Shown here piece after piece: positions 34,302-42,135 of a DNA stretch of 64,000 bases. Made by a program: the position numbers and the translations under genes. Position 1 is the first letter of the stretch. Each line of letters opens with the position of its first letter. The DNA is taken from assembly GCF_001297125.1 (NCBI RefSeq), contig NZ_LHPC01000027.1, positions 61,066 through 125,065 of the forward strand, given 5' to 3'. A model generated the notes under the pieces. It was not told the DNA's origin. It ran no database searches and was given only the letters and a program-made list of their open reading frames with translations. This stretch comes from Pseudomonas sp. RIT-PI-q. GTDB taxonomy: Bacteria; Pseudomonadota; Gammaproteobacteria; Pseudomonadales; Pseudomonadaceae.

Positions 34302-34547
34302 CTACAGATCATCAAAGCTGGTCGCTTCGGTAATTTCTTGTCTGCGTGTAGGTATCAACGCCGCAAGGTTGGAATCATCCAGGCGCACCAGCATCGCTTC
34401 ATAGTTATCCTTTGAAACCAGATAGGCCTTGATCTGATTGTCATCCAGCAGTGCGATTGGCCCAGTTTGAGCTTCTCGCATGGTCGCTCTGATGTTCCTG
34501 GCGAACTCAGAGGCGCTGATGATCCTTTCTGCTAAAACGCGCTGCAT
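34302..34547 (-). CDS. Phd/YefM-family antitoxin, apparently without a toxin
   Basis: 81 residues. The N-terminus IISASEFARNIRATMREAQT is the Phd/YefM DNA-binding fold, and IALLDDNQIKAYLVSKDNYE is its conserved second half. The acidic C-terminus (EITEATSFDDL) would be the toxin-binding tail. No RelE, ParE or Doc-like frame is found in the 86 bases downstream or upstream. It could be a solitary antitoxin, for example one neutralising a toxin elsewhere, or a relic. Confidence 0.8.
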   Translation of the reverse strand: MQRVLAERIISASEFARNIRATMREAQTGPIALLDDNQIKAYLVSKDNYEAMLVRLDDSNLAALIPTRRQEITEATSFDDL

Positions 34548-34644
34548 GACTCATGTCTCGTCGTTGGGTTTATTCCCTATGGAAGCTACTTCAGTCGCGT
34601 TCATCGCTCTTGGAAAACCTGTGACGAGATTTTTCGCGCAGTTT

Positions 34645-34890
34645 TTACACCCCCCGCCCCTTCCGCAACAACACATCCAACTGATCCACTACCTCAGCCC
34701 AATCCGCGTCATCCAGAATCTCATCGCGCAAAAATTCCGCCTGGCTCTCGGTCCAGAAAAACGCATCCGCCAGGTGCAATTCAGGCTTGAGCGGTGAATG
34801 CGTGGCGATGAATTGGTCGATGCTGACCGGATCGTTGTCCAGGCCGAGTTGTTTGAACAGCGATGGGAGGCTGTGGGTTGGGGATTCCAT
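34645..34890 (-). CDS. DUF2789 family protein
   Basis: 81 residues beginning MESPTHSLPSLFKQLGLDND, with conserved FIATHSPLKPELHLADAFFW and DDADWAEVVDQLDVLLRKG, all diagnostic of DUF2789. Function unknown. The ATG at 34890 has AAGGAG upstream; the longer frame translates REP sequence and is rejected. Confidence 0.85.
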   Translation of the reverse strand: MESPTHSLPSLFKQLGLDNDPVSIDQFIATHSPLKPELHLADAFFWTESQAEFLRDEILDDADWAEVVDQLDVLLRKGRGV

Positions 34891-34940
34891 GTCGGGCTCC
34901 TTGGTAGTGACTTGATGATTGGGTGACTGCTGCGCAGTCA

Positions 34941-35008
34941 TTCGCGGGCAAGCCTCGCTCCTACAGGTAATCGCGTGATCCTGTAGGAGCGAGGCTTGCC
35001 CGCGAAGG
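34941..35008. repeat. REP/BIME inverted pair
   Basis: A tight inverted pair of the GGGCAAGCCTCGCTCC family with a spacer of about 16 bases, between the DUF2789 and YbaK-like genes. Confidence 0.9.
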
Positions 35009-35031
35009 CGTTGTAACGGCTGCCGCAAAAC

Positions 35032-35493
35032 TTACTGACTCAACTCGCACACCTCGGCATGCGGCACCATTTTCAGGAATTCCGGCATGCTCATGTGCAG
35101 CAGATTGTTGTGGTTACCCGCCTCCAGATAGATGTCTTTCTGCCGGGTCAGCAGTGGGTCGATGACCATGTTCAGGCCATAGGATTCGCCCAATGCAGGC
35201 ACGGCACCGCGTTCACAGTCGTCGAACAGGTGCGGCAAATTGCTTTCCCGGGTCACCTGCCATTCACCGCTGCTGCGTACTTTACTCAGGTCCAGGTGAC
35301 GGCTCGCTGGCAACACGGCCATCAGGTAATGACCATGGTGGTCATCGAGGATCACCGATTTGGCCACCCGTTCGGCAGGAATGCCCGAAACCCGAGCCGT
35401 TTCAAGGCTGCTGGCCGAGTGTGGGTGGGTGACGATGTCATATTCGCATTGAGCCTTTTCCAGGCTTCTCTGCACGGTTCTTGCCATACGCAT
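35032..35493 (-). CDS. YbaK/EbsC-type aminoacyl-tRNA deacylase
   Basis: 153 residues with the YbaK/prolyl-tRNA-editing fold: VTHPHSASSLETARVSG, RVAKSVILDDHHGHYLMAVL (catalytic-site Lys of the AKSV motif) and CERGAVPALGESYGLNMVID (GxxxPxG-like loop). These stand-alone domains hydrolyse mischarged tRNAs, such as Cys- or Ala-tRNAPro. The exact substrate is not predictable from sequence by eye. The start at 35493 has GAGGTG seven bases upstream. Confidence 0.88.
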   Translation of the reverse strand: MRMARTVQRSLEKAQCEYDIVTHPHSASSLETARVSGIPAERVAKSVILDDHHGHYLMAVLPASRHLDLSKVRSSGEWQVTRESNLPHLFDDCERGAVPALGESYGLNMVIDPLLTRQKDIYLEAGNHNNLLHMSMPEFLKMVPHAEVCELSQ

Positions 35494-35733
35494 GATGCAC
35501 CTCGGTGTCCGCAAACAGCTTGGGGCGGACGATGGTTAAACCTTTTTACTCCATTGAAAGTCTAGGCCCGCTGGCGCAATTGCGCGGGAAATCTGCCCGT
35601 CGGCCGAGGTCGACAATTGAGCAAAATTCATACAACCCACAGCTCGACTAAACTGTATGTAACGTGGATTGCCTGAATTGGCACGGTGCTCTCAGGTTTA
35701 TCGCGAGCGAGCTCGCTCCTACAGGAGGGTCAC
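35494..35733. other. Divergent intergenic region ending in a REP half-site
   Basis: About 240 bases between the deacylase and nfeD starts. The right end carries a single REP arm (GAGCGAGCTCGCTCCTACAG, 35705-35724) immediately before the nfeD ribosome-binding site. The rest is AT-richer and probably contains both promoters, but I cannot place them. Confidence 0.5.
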
Positions 35734-36264
35734 GTGAACATTCGTTGCTGTGCAGTTGCGCTGCTGTTGGCCTTGAGCGGATCGGTTTTCGCGGCGGACA
35801 CGGTTGTGCTGCTGGTTCCCAACCCTATCGGTATCTGGCTGATCACCTTTGGCATCGCGTTTCTGATCGCCGAGGCGGCGTTGCCCAACTACGGCGTGAT
35901 CGGGTTGGGCGGCATTGTGATGTTCGTGATCGGTGCGGTGATTCTGACCAACACCGAAGTGCCCGTGCCGTTGATGATCGGCCTGGGACTGGTGAGTGCC
36001 CTGCTGCTGATTTTCCTGCTCATCCACGCCCTGAAAACCCGACCACGCGCAAACGTCAGTGGCGATGCAGGACTGGTGGGCAGCGTGACCCCGGTGATGT
36101 CGCTGGCAGGCAATGCCTACAACGGCTGGGTACATCTGCAAGGTGAAAAGTGGCAAATACTCAGCGCCACGCCGCTGCAACCCGGGCAACGGGTCCGGGT
36201 GGTGGCACGCAAGGGATTATTGCTGGAAGTGGCCGCGGCTGACGCGGCGCCGGGTGGAGAATAA
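35734..36264 (+). CDS. NfeD-family membrane protein
   Basis: 176 residues starting at GTG 35734 with GGAGG upstream. Signal or anchor sequence ([20 protein letters not shown]), three further membrane helices ([54 protein letters not shown]) and a C-terminal OB-fold ([28 protein letters not shown]). NfeD proteins pair with stomatin-like slipins; the slipin gene starts 2 bases after this stop. Together they probably organise a membrane microdomain. Confidence 0.9.
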   Translation: MNIRCCAVALLLALSGSVFAADTVVLLVPNPIGIWLITFGIAFLIAEAALPNYGVIGLGGIVMFVIGAVILTNTEVPVPLMIGLGLVSALLLIFLLIHALKTRPRANVSGDAGLVGSVTPVMSLAGNAYNGWVHLQGEKWQILSATPLQPGQRVRVVARKGLLLEVAAADAAPGGE

Positions 36265-36266
36265 CC

Positions 36267-37025
36267 ATGGGCCTGCAACTGGGTTTTGCCGCGCTGCTGT
36301 TACTGGTGATTGCACTGGCGGGGTCGACCTTTCGCATCCTGCGCGAATACGAGCGCGGGGTGGTGTTCCAGCTCGGGCGCTTCTGGCAGGTCAAGGGCCC
36401 CGGCCTGATCCTGCTGATTCCGGTGGTCCAGCAAATGGTTCGTGTCGACTTGCGCACCGTCGTCCTCGATGTACCGCCGCAAGACGTGATCACCCGCGAC
36501 AACGTCTCGGTCAAGGTCAACGCCGTGCTGTATTTCCGAGTCCTGGATCCGCAGAAGGCAATCATTCAGGTCGAAGACTTTCTCATGGCCACCAGCCAAC
36601 TGGCGCAAACCACCTTGCGCGCGGTGCTCGGCAAACATGAACTCGATGAACTGCTGGCCGAGCGCGAACGCCTGAACATCGACATCCAGCAAGTGCTCGA
36701 CGCCCAGACCGATGCCTGGGGCATCAAGGTCGCCAACGTCGAGATCAAGCACGTGGATCTCAACGAATCGATGATCCGCGCCATCGCCAAACAGGCCGAA
36801 GCCGAGCGGGAACGGCGGGCCAAGGGGAGCCACGCCGCAGGTGAATTGCAGGCCTCGGAAAAACTCATGCAGGCCGCCGAAATGCTCGGCCGCCAGCCGG
36901 GTGCCATGCAACTGCGCTACATGCAGACGCTGAGTTCGATTGCCGGGGACAAGAGTTCGACCATCGTGTTTCCGCTGCCGATCGAGTTGCTCAAGGGCAT
37001 GGCAGATTTGTCGTCGAAACCTTGA
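36267..37025 (+). CDS. Slipin / stomatin-like SPFH protein
   Basis: 252 residues: an N-terminal membrane hairpin ([19 protein letters not shown]), then the SPFH/Band-7 domain ([60 protein letters not shown]) and a helical C-terminus ([20 protein letters not shown]). It oligomerises on the inner membrane. The NfeD gene immediately upstream is its usual partner. It converges on the glycosyltransferase gene. Confidence 0.93.
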   Translation: MGLQLGFAALLLLVIALAGSTFRILREYERGVVFQLGRFWQVKGPGLILLIPVVQQMVRVDLRTVVLDVPPQDVITRDNVSVKVNAVLYFRVLDPQKAIIQVEDFLMATSQLAQTTLRAVLGKHELDELLAERERLNIDIQQVLDAQTDAWGIKVANVEIKHVDLNESMIRAIAKQAEAERERRAKGSHAAGELQASEKLMQAAEMLGRQPGAMQLRYMQTLSSIAGDKSSTIVFPLPIELLKGMADLSSKP

Positions 37026-37070
37026 GCAATCAGCGTTTCGCGGAAACCGTTTGAACCCTCGGTCACCGGC

Positions 37071-38642
37071 TCAATGCAGGATGAACAATCGTGCGTTGGC
37101 GCCACCGGCCCGGGTTTCGCCAACGCTCTGCCAGCCTGCGGGCCACGGCGCGAACTCGTCCGGCACATCCACCGTGCCGATCAACCACACTCGACCCGTG
37201 CCTTTGGGCAAGCCGTCGAGGTGATCCAGGTAAATGTCCTGGGTCACCAGCGTGCCAAACCCATAGGCATTCGGCCGGCTGGAAGCGCCATTGGCTAATG
37301 GCGGGGTGTACAGCATCGGTTTGGCGTCGGTGCGGTTGTAATAGACGTAGCTGAGATACCAGAGCATGTCGCTGGTGACGATCCGGTCGCCGGTCACAAA
37401 ATGCTGGTTCACGTAGTCGACCATGACGCTGATCTGATCATTGGTATCCACCGTGGCGTTGTTCTTCAGGCCCACCAGCTCAACGCCGACAAACAGCACC
37501 AGCACCGTCAATGCCAGCACCCGAAAACCTGAGTACAGGCGATCAATCGCCAGCGCGGCAATCATCGGCAACCCCAGGGCATAGGCCGTCAGGTAGCGCT
37601 CAATGAACACCGGCGTGACAAACGAAACCCCAAATACCAGCAGCAACGGCAACGCCGTGTAGATCACCAGCAGAACACTGCCACGAAAGACGCTGCGATC
37701 CCGCGCCAGCGCCACGCCCGCAATGGCCAGTAACGCCAGCGGCAGCGCGATAAAGATCGGCGTCGGCAGGTTCTCGCCGTCGTCCTGGATCAGGAACGAC
37801 CAGATCATCGAGGGCAATGAGCCGAACGTGACAGGCATCTCCCACCCGACGTCGCCATTGGCTTTGAGCTGATCCATGTGTTGAATCAGATCGATCAGGC
37901 TCGGCACCCACGGCAGGTACAACAACACAATCGCCACGTTCGCCAGCCACCAGTCGGAACGTTGGATATGCCGCAAGCGATAACCTGGCTGTACGCGGAT
38001 CAGCCCCAGATATAGCCAGTGACAGAGTACACACAGGGCGGTGAAGTAATGGGTGTAGAACGCGGCACTCATGAGCAGCACATACGCCACCAGATATCGC
38101 CTGCGCTGGGGGTGTCTGATCCAGTAGGCCAGGGCAATCGTCGCGCCGATCAACCACAGGCCCAGCAGCGAATACATCCGCACTTCCTGGCTGTAACGCA
38201 CCGCCGTGGGCAGCAGCGCCAGCAGGAAACCGGTCAGCAGCGCAGCACGGCGCGGGGCGAGTAAGTCCATCAGCCAGACGCCGAGCCACACCGTGACAAT
38301 CCCGGGCAGTGCGCTGAGGCAGCGGATCGAAAAAATGCCGTCGCCGAACAGCTCGACCCAGCCATGCAGCAACATGAAATACAGCGGTGGGTGCACGTCA
38401 TGCGCGGCGTGCACCCAGATGTCGGCCAATGAATATTGGCTCAACAGCAGACTCGACCCTTCGTCGCCCCAGATGGCCGCCGCCGTCAGGTCGTAGAAAC
38501 GCACCAGCGCAGCCAACGCCAGAATTGGCAACAGCCAGTGCTGCTGCGCCCATCGCAACCAGCGCTGAACAATCGCCCAGACGCCGGGCGCCGCGTGCGG
38601 ACCCTCAGTACCGTCAAGCGGCGTTTCTCTGCGCGCCTCCAT
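37071..38642 (-). CDS. GT-C family membrane glycosyltransferase (ArnT/PMT-like)
   Basis: 523 residues with about 11-12 membrane helices. The first periplasmic loop has AAIWGDEGSSLLLSQYSLAD, the conserved acidic catalytic region of GT-C enzymes, then HAAHDVHPPLYFMLLHGWVE. A C-terminal soluble domain ends the protein. The family uses polyprenyl-phosphate sugars. It is not ArnT itself, because no arn operon is near. The start at 38642 has GGGGAG eight bases upstream. Target glycan unknown. Confidence 0.85.
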   Translation of the reverse strand: MEARRETPLDGTEGPHAAPGVWAIVQRWLRWAQQHWLLPILALAALVRFYDLTAAAIWGDEGSSLLLSQYSLADIWVHAAHDVHPPLYFMLLHGWVELFGDGIFSIRCLSALPGIVTVWLGVWLMDLLAPRRAALLTGFLLALLPTAVRYSQEVRMYSLLGLWLIGATIALAYWIRHPQRRRYLVAYVLLMSAAFYTHYFTALCVLCHWLYLGLIRVQPGYRLRHIQRSDWWLANVAIVLLYLPWVPSLIDLIQHMDQLKANGDVGWEMPVTFGSLPSMIWSFLIQDDGENLPTPIFIALPLALLAIAGVALARDRSVFRGSVLLVIYTALPLLLVFGVSFVTPVFIERYLTAYALGLPMIAALAIDRLYSGFRVLALTVLVLFVGVELVGLKNNATVDTNDQISVMVDYVNQHFVTGDRIVTSDMLWYLSYVYYNRTDAKPMLYTPPLANGASSRPNAYGFGTLVTQDIYLDHLDGLPKGTGRVWLIGTVDVPDEFAPWPAGWQSVGETRAGGANARLFILH

Positions 38643-39071
38643 TGCCTCTCCCCAAAACGGCCCGAACCACAAAGCCTGTTGATCACTTTAGGGCGACGCA
38701 AGTTCGTCGTCGATGCTGGCTTTGCGATCGATGACATTTGGCAAGCATGATGATCATCAGTCTGGCGTCGTGCGGATAGAAATGTGTTGTTTCAAAAAGC
38801 CAAGTTTTTCAGGGCAGTTGATTCACTCGCTCCCATTGAGTCGATCGGTACTTAATCCCACACGAATTTGGGAGGCTCCGTTCAAGCTGAACCGAAATCG
38901 GCGATAGACACATTAGCGGCCTGGCAGCACGCCAACACGTCCACCTCACCTCAGCAATATTCACTAATAACTGAGGCCAGGATCACCTTGACCATCGAAC
39001 ATGAAAATGCACAAAACTAGCCTGCCGGCACTGGAAATTGTCCAGTCGAGTAGGCCTTGATCAGTTGAGTA
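38643..39071. other. Long intergenic region
   Basis: About 430 bases without a supported gene. It is AT-richer than its surroundings and shows only short accidental frames. The right end leads into the promoter of the candidate small RNA. Confidence 0.5.
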
Positions 39072-39101
39072 TTGACGTGCATGACGCACCCAATTTAGGA
39101 T
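39072..39101 (+). promoter_or_regulatory. Candidate sigma-70 promoter
   Basis: TTGACG (39072-39077), an 18-base spacer and TAGGAT (39096-39101) give a good -35/-10 pair. Transcription would begin near 39108, at the head of a structured segment ending in a terminator. Confidence 0.55.
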
Positions 39102-39107
39102 CAGCTC

Positions 39108-39182
39108 ACTACTCAACCCCGTACGCAGAGATTTGGTTCTCTGGCAGTTGGGGTGAGAAAACCGGCTTCGGCCGGTTTTTTC
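39108..39182 (+). ncRNA. Candidate small structured RNA
   Basis: About 75 bases between a sigma-70-like promoter and a strong terminator. The body forms CAGAGA-TTTGGT-TCTCTG nested inside CTCAACCCC/GGGGTGAG, then an ACCGGC-TTCG-GCCGGT hairpin with six Ts (39158-39182). No frame of useful length fits inside. It could be a free sRNA or the attenuated leader of the NYN gene that begins 20 bases later. Not matched to a named RNA. Confidence 0.5.
39158..39182 (+). terminator. Rho-independent terminator
   Basis: AAAACCGGC-TTCG-GCCGGTTTTTT: a stable UUCG-tetraloop stem with T-tract, 20 bases before the NYN pseudogene start. Confidence 0.9.
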
Positions 39183-39201
39183 GTTTCTGAGGATTGGATT
39201 T

Positions 39202-39481
39202 GTGCGCACTGCGTTCTTTGTTGACGGCTACAACGTGTTTTATGGGTTGCTGGCAGGCACACCTTCCCGCGCTAAAGGCAATCCGAGAGGATTTCCCTCA
39301 GATGACAGTGGGTATCGTTCTTCCATGCTGGACTGGGTTAAAACGCTCGCCACCCGGCTCGCTAATAGAGCATTCCCACTGGATGCGCCGAGTCGTCTCC
39401 TCAGAAGAGTTGCAATTGCACCAATTTCCAGATCGAGTACCCACTCGCAAAGCGCCCGCTATCAAGCCGGGTTACTGGTGA
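39202..39481 (+). pseudogene. NYN-domain protein with internal deletion
   Basis: The GTG start at 39202 opens with RTAFFVDGYNVFYGLLAGT, the NYN nuclease N-terminus with its metal-binding Asp. The frame then becomes meaningless, while the frame two positions on continues from about 39260 with LKAIREDFPQMTVGIVLP, GSLIEHSHWMRRVVSSEEL and FPDRVPTRKAPAIKPGYW, a normal NYN-family C-terminus ending at 39481. The middle of the gene, which holds most of the catalytic core, is missing at a junction near 39260. The tail overlaps the convergent efflux gene by 20 bases. Non-functional as a nuclease. Confidence 0.75.
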
Positions 39482-40949
39482 CGATATCCGCCACCGGATA
39501 CACCGATTCCCATCCCCCACCCAACGCCTTGTACAACCCGACCATCGCCAGCGAAACCGCGGTCGAACTCTCCACAAGTTGCTCCTGTGTTGCCAGCAAC
39601 GCGCCCTGCACCGTCAGCACGTTGACGAAATCCACCACCCCTTCCACGTACTGCTGTTGCGCGGTACGCAGGGCTATCTGGTTTTGGCGCACGGCTTCGG
39701 CGAGGCTGTCGCGGCGCAGTTGGCTGGCGTTGTAGGTCGTTAGTTGATCGTCGATTTCATGCCAGGCGCGCAGTACGGTTTGCTGGTAGGCGATGGCGGC
39801 TTCCTGTTGTTGGGCTTCGCGCAAGTTCAGGACGCCGCGCAAGCGTCCACCGTCGAACAGCGGCAGGCTCAATTGCGGGCCGATGCCGAACGAGCGCGAG
39901 CCCCAGGAGCCAAAATCACTCAGCTGCATGGCTTGTGAACCGACATTGCCCGAGAGGGTGATCCGCGGATAAAAATCGCCCTTGGCCACGCCGATGCTCG
40001 CGGTGGCGGCGTGCAGGCGCGCTTCGGCCTGGCGGATGTCCGGACGGCGTTCGGCCAGTTGCGACGGCAAGCCGATGGCGACCTGACGCGGAGTTTGCGG
40101 CACGGGGGCGTCTGTGGATAACTCGGCAGACAATGCCTGGGGTGGCTCGCCCATCAGCAGGCTCAGCGCGTTGATCAGTTGCGATTGGCGCTGCTCCAGG
40201 GCTGGCAGGCGTGACTCGATGGCGGCGACTTGCGCGGCAGCTTCTGCAACGTCCAGATCGGTAGCGACACCGTCGGCCAGACGCAACTGCGAGAGTTTCA
40301 GGCTATGGCGGGCGACCTCGAGATTCTGCTCGGTGACCGCTCGTGTACTTTGCACGCCGCGCAGCTGGATGTAGTCCTGAGCGGTTTCGGCGAGCACTGA
40401 TAGCAGCACGCTGCGTCGGTCGTTTTCCGCCACTTCCAGGGTCGCGTCGGCGGCTTCGGTTTCCCGGCGCACGCGGCCCCAGAAATCCAGTTCCCAGGAC
40501 GCGGAGAAGCCTGCGTCCCACAGGTTGAACGCCGAGTTGCCATTGTTCCCAGACGGATCATTCAGGCCTTCGCCGCTGTTGCGCTTACGCCCGTAGCTGC
40601 CTGTGGCTGCGGTGTTGGGATAGCGGTCGGCGGTGACAACCTGACGCACGGCGCGGCTTTGCTGCAAACGGCTGCTGGCGAGTTGCAGGTCGAGGTTGTC
40701 GGTCAGTGCGCGTTGGGTCAGGGCCGAGAGTTTCGGGTCGTGGAACACTTCCCACCAGCGTTCGTCCATGGTTTCGGCGACGGCTTGGCTGGCGGCGGCT
40801 TTTGACGGCTTCGACCACTCGGCGACTTGATGGGCCTGAGGTTTGTGGAAGTCCGGACCGACGGTGCAGGCTGAAAGGCTCATGACGAGCACGGCACAGA
40901 AGGTTAGTGGAGGCAGCCGGCCTCTTCGCGAGCAAGCCCGCTCCCACAC
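39462..40949 (-). CDS. NodT-family outer-membrane efflux lipoprotein
   Basis: About 495 residues from the GTG at 40949, or 528 from the ATG at 41048. The lipobox is LSAC in AVLVMSLSACTVGPDFHKP. The mature OMF fold is clear: LTQRALTDNLDLQLASSRLQ, FSASWELDFWGRVRRETEAA, RRPDIRQAEARLHAATASIG and LSLPLFDGGRLRGVLNLREA. It is the outer duct for the EmrAB-like pump. A REP pair lies between the adaptor stop and the lipobox in an open frame. The ATG at 41048 overlaps that stop as ATGA, giving a 60-residue leader, whereas GTG 40949 gives a standard 27-residue signal peptide. Which is used is undecided. Confidence 0.88.
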   Translation of the reverse strand: MWERACSRRGRLPPLTFCAVLVMSLSACTVGPDFHKPQAHQVAEWSKPSKAAASQAVAETMDERWWEVFHDPKLSALTQRALTDNLDLQLASSRLQQSRAVRQVVTADRYPNTAATGSYGRKRNSGEGLNDPSGNNGNSAFNLWDAGFSASWELDFWGRVRRETEAADATLEVAENDRRSVLLSVLAETAQDYIQLRGVQSTRAVTEQNLEVARHSLKLSQLRLADGVATDLDVAEAAAQVAAIESRLPALEQRQSQLINALSLLMGEPPQALSAELSTDAPVPQTPRQVAIGLPSQLAERRPDIRQAEARLHAATASIGVAKGDFYPRITLSGNVGSQAMQLSDFGSWGSRSFGIGPQLSLPLFDGGRLRGVLNLREAQQQEAAIAYQQTVLRAWHEIDDQLTTYNASQLRRDSLAEAVRQNQIALRTAQQQYVEGVVDFVNVLTVQGALLATQEQLVESSTAVSLAMVGLYKALGGGWESVYPVADIVTSNPA

Positions 40950-41020
40950 TTGATCTTCTTTTGTACATAAAGTGTTGGCACCCAGCAGATCAAATGTGGG
41001 AGCGGGCTTGCTCGCGAAGG
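40922..41020. repeat. REP inverted pair inside the lipoprotein leader frame
   Basis: Two inverted REP arms of a GAGCAAGCCCGCTCCCACA variant family with about 45 bases between them. The whole element is open in the reading frame that joins the ATGA-coupled start at 41048 to the lipoprotein signal. Confidence 0.88.
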
Positions 41021-41044
41021 CGTCAGCCCAGTCAACGAAAGTCT

Positions 41045-42109
41045 TCATCGTTGCGCAACCTCATGCTCACCGGTACTGCCAGTATCAATACTCGCCTCCA
41101 CCGACATCCCCACCCTCAACCGCTCAGCCAACCGCTGCCCCGGCTCCAGCACGATCTTCACCGGAATCCGCTGCACCACCTTGGTGAAGTTGCCAGTCGC
41201 ATTGTCCGGTTTCACCGAAGCGAAGGTCACGCCGGTAGCCGGTGCGATACTCTCGACGCGCCCCCGCAAGGCTTCGCCGCCGAGGCTGTCGACGCGCACC
41301 TGCACGTCCTGCCCCGGCTGCACATCGGTCAGCTGGGTTTCCTGAAAATTGGCGACCACATAGGCCTGCGCCAGCGGCACCACCGCCAGAATCTTGCTGC
41401 CCGGCGTGACATACGCGCCGACACGCACCGCGCGTTCGCCGACCATGCCGTCTTGAGGCGCGACGATTCGCGTATAGGACAGCTCGAAACTGGCGATTTC
41501 CAGCGCCGCTTGCGCTCGTTTCAGCTCACCTTCAGCGGCGTCACGCTGGGCGGTAAGAATCTCCACCTGCTTGCGTTCCGCCGCCAATACGGCCGTCACG
41601 TTGGCCAGCCGAGCGCTGGCTTGATCAATGCGAGTCCGTGCTTGCTGAGCGTTTTGCACCGTGCCGGCACCAACACCGGCCAGGTGGTTGTAGCGGCTCA
41701 ATTCATGTGCGGCAAAGTCCATTTCAGCCTTGGCCGAGACGACGGTGGCTTGCGCCTGGGCGATCACCGAGCTCTGGCGCTCAAGCGTCGCGCGAGCATT
41801 TTGCAGGTGCGCCCTGGCCACCAGCGTTTGCGCGTCTGCGGCTTGCGCAGCGGCGCGCAAATCCCGGTCATCGATCAACGCCAGCAACTGCCCGGCCTTG
41901 ACCTGCTGGTTGTCTTCCACCAGCACTTCCTTGATGAACCCGGCGACGCGCGGCACCACCAGCGTGAAGTCCGCCGAGACAAAAGCGTCGTTGGTGTTCT
42001 GTTGTGTGCGCTTGCCGAAAATACCGGGCGCCAGCAGGTAAACCAGTACGCCGATGGCTAACGCTGCGGCAACGCCGACAGCCACTTTTTGCTTTGCATG
42101 AGTCGTCAT
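41045..42109 (-). CDS. EmrA-like membrane-fusion (HlyD) protein
   Basis: 354 residues: N-terminal anchor (VAVGVAAALAIGVLVYLLAP), then QQNTNDAFVSADFTLVVPRV typical of EmrA, lipoyl half-motif VAGFIKEVLVEDNQQVKAGQ, a long coiled-coil hairpin (about 90-200), second half RIVAPQDGMVGERAVRVGAY and a C-terminal barrel. It couples the DHA2 MFS transporter to the outer-membrane duct. The start at 42109 lies 26 bases after the emrB stop. Confidence 0.92.
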   Translation of the reverse strand: MTTHAKQKVAVGVAAALAIGVLVYLLAPGIFGKRTQQNTNDAFVSADFTLVVPRVAGFIKEVLVEDNQQVKAGQLLALIDDRDLRAAAQAADAQTLVARAHLQNARATLERQSSVIAQAQATVVSAKAEMDFAAHELSRYNHLAGVGAGTVQNAQQARTRIDQASARLANVTAVLAAERKQVEILTAQRDAAEGELKRAQAALEIASFELSYTRIVAPQDGMVGERAVRVGAYVTPGSKILAVVPLAQAYVVANFQETQLTDVQPGQDVQVRVDSLGGEALRGRVESIAPATGVTFASVKPDNATGNFTKVVQRIPVKIVLEPGQRLAERLRVGMSVEASIDTGSTGEHEVAQR

Positions 42110-42135
42110 AAAAACCTTCAGTTTCAGTGGAGCAA

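Noticed and set aside
39202..39735. 177-residue continuous frame beginning with the NYN N-terminus
   Set aside because: Beyond about residue 20 it is out of the NYN frame and then antisense to the efflux lipoprotein gene; the true NYN C-terminus is in another frame.
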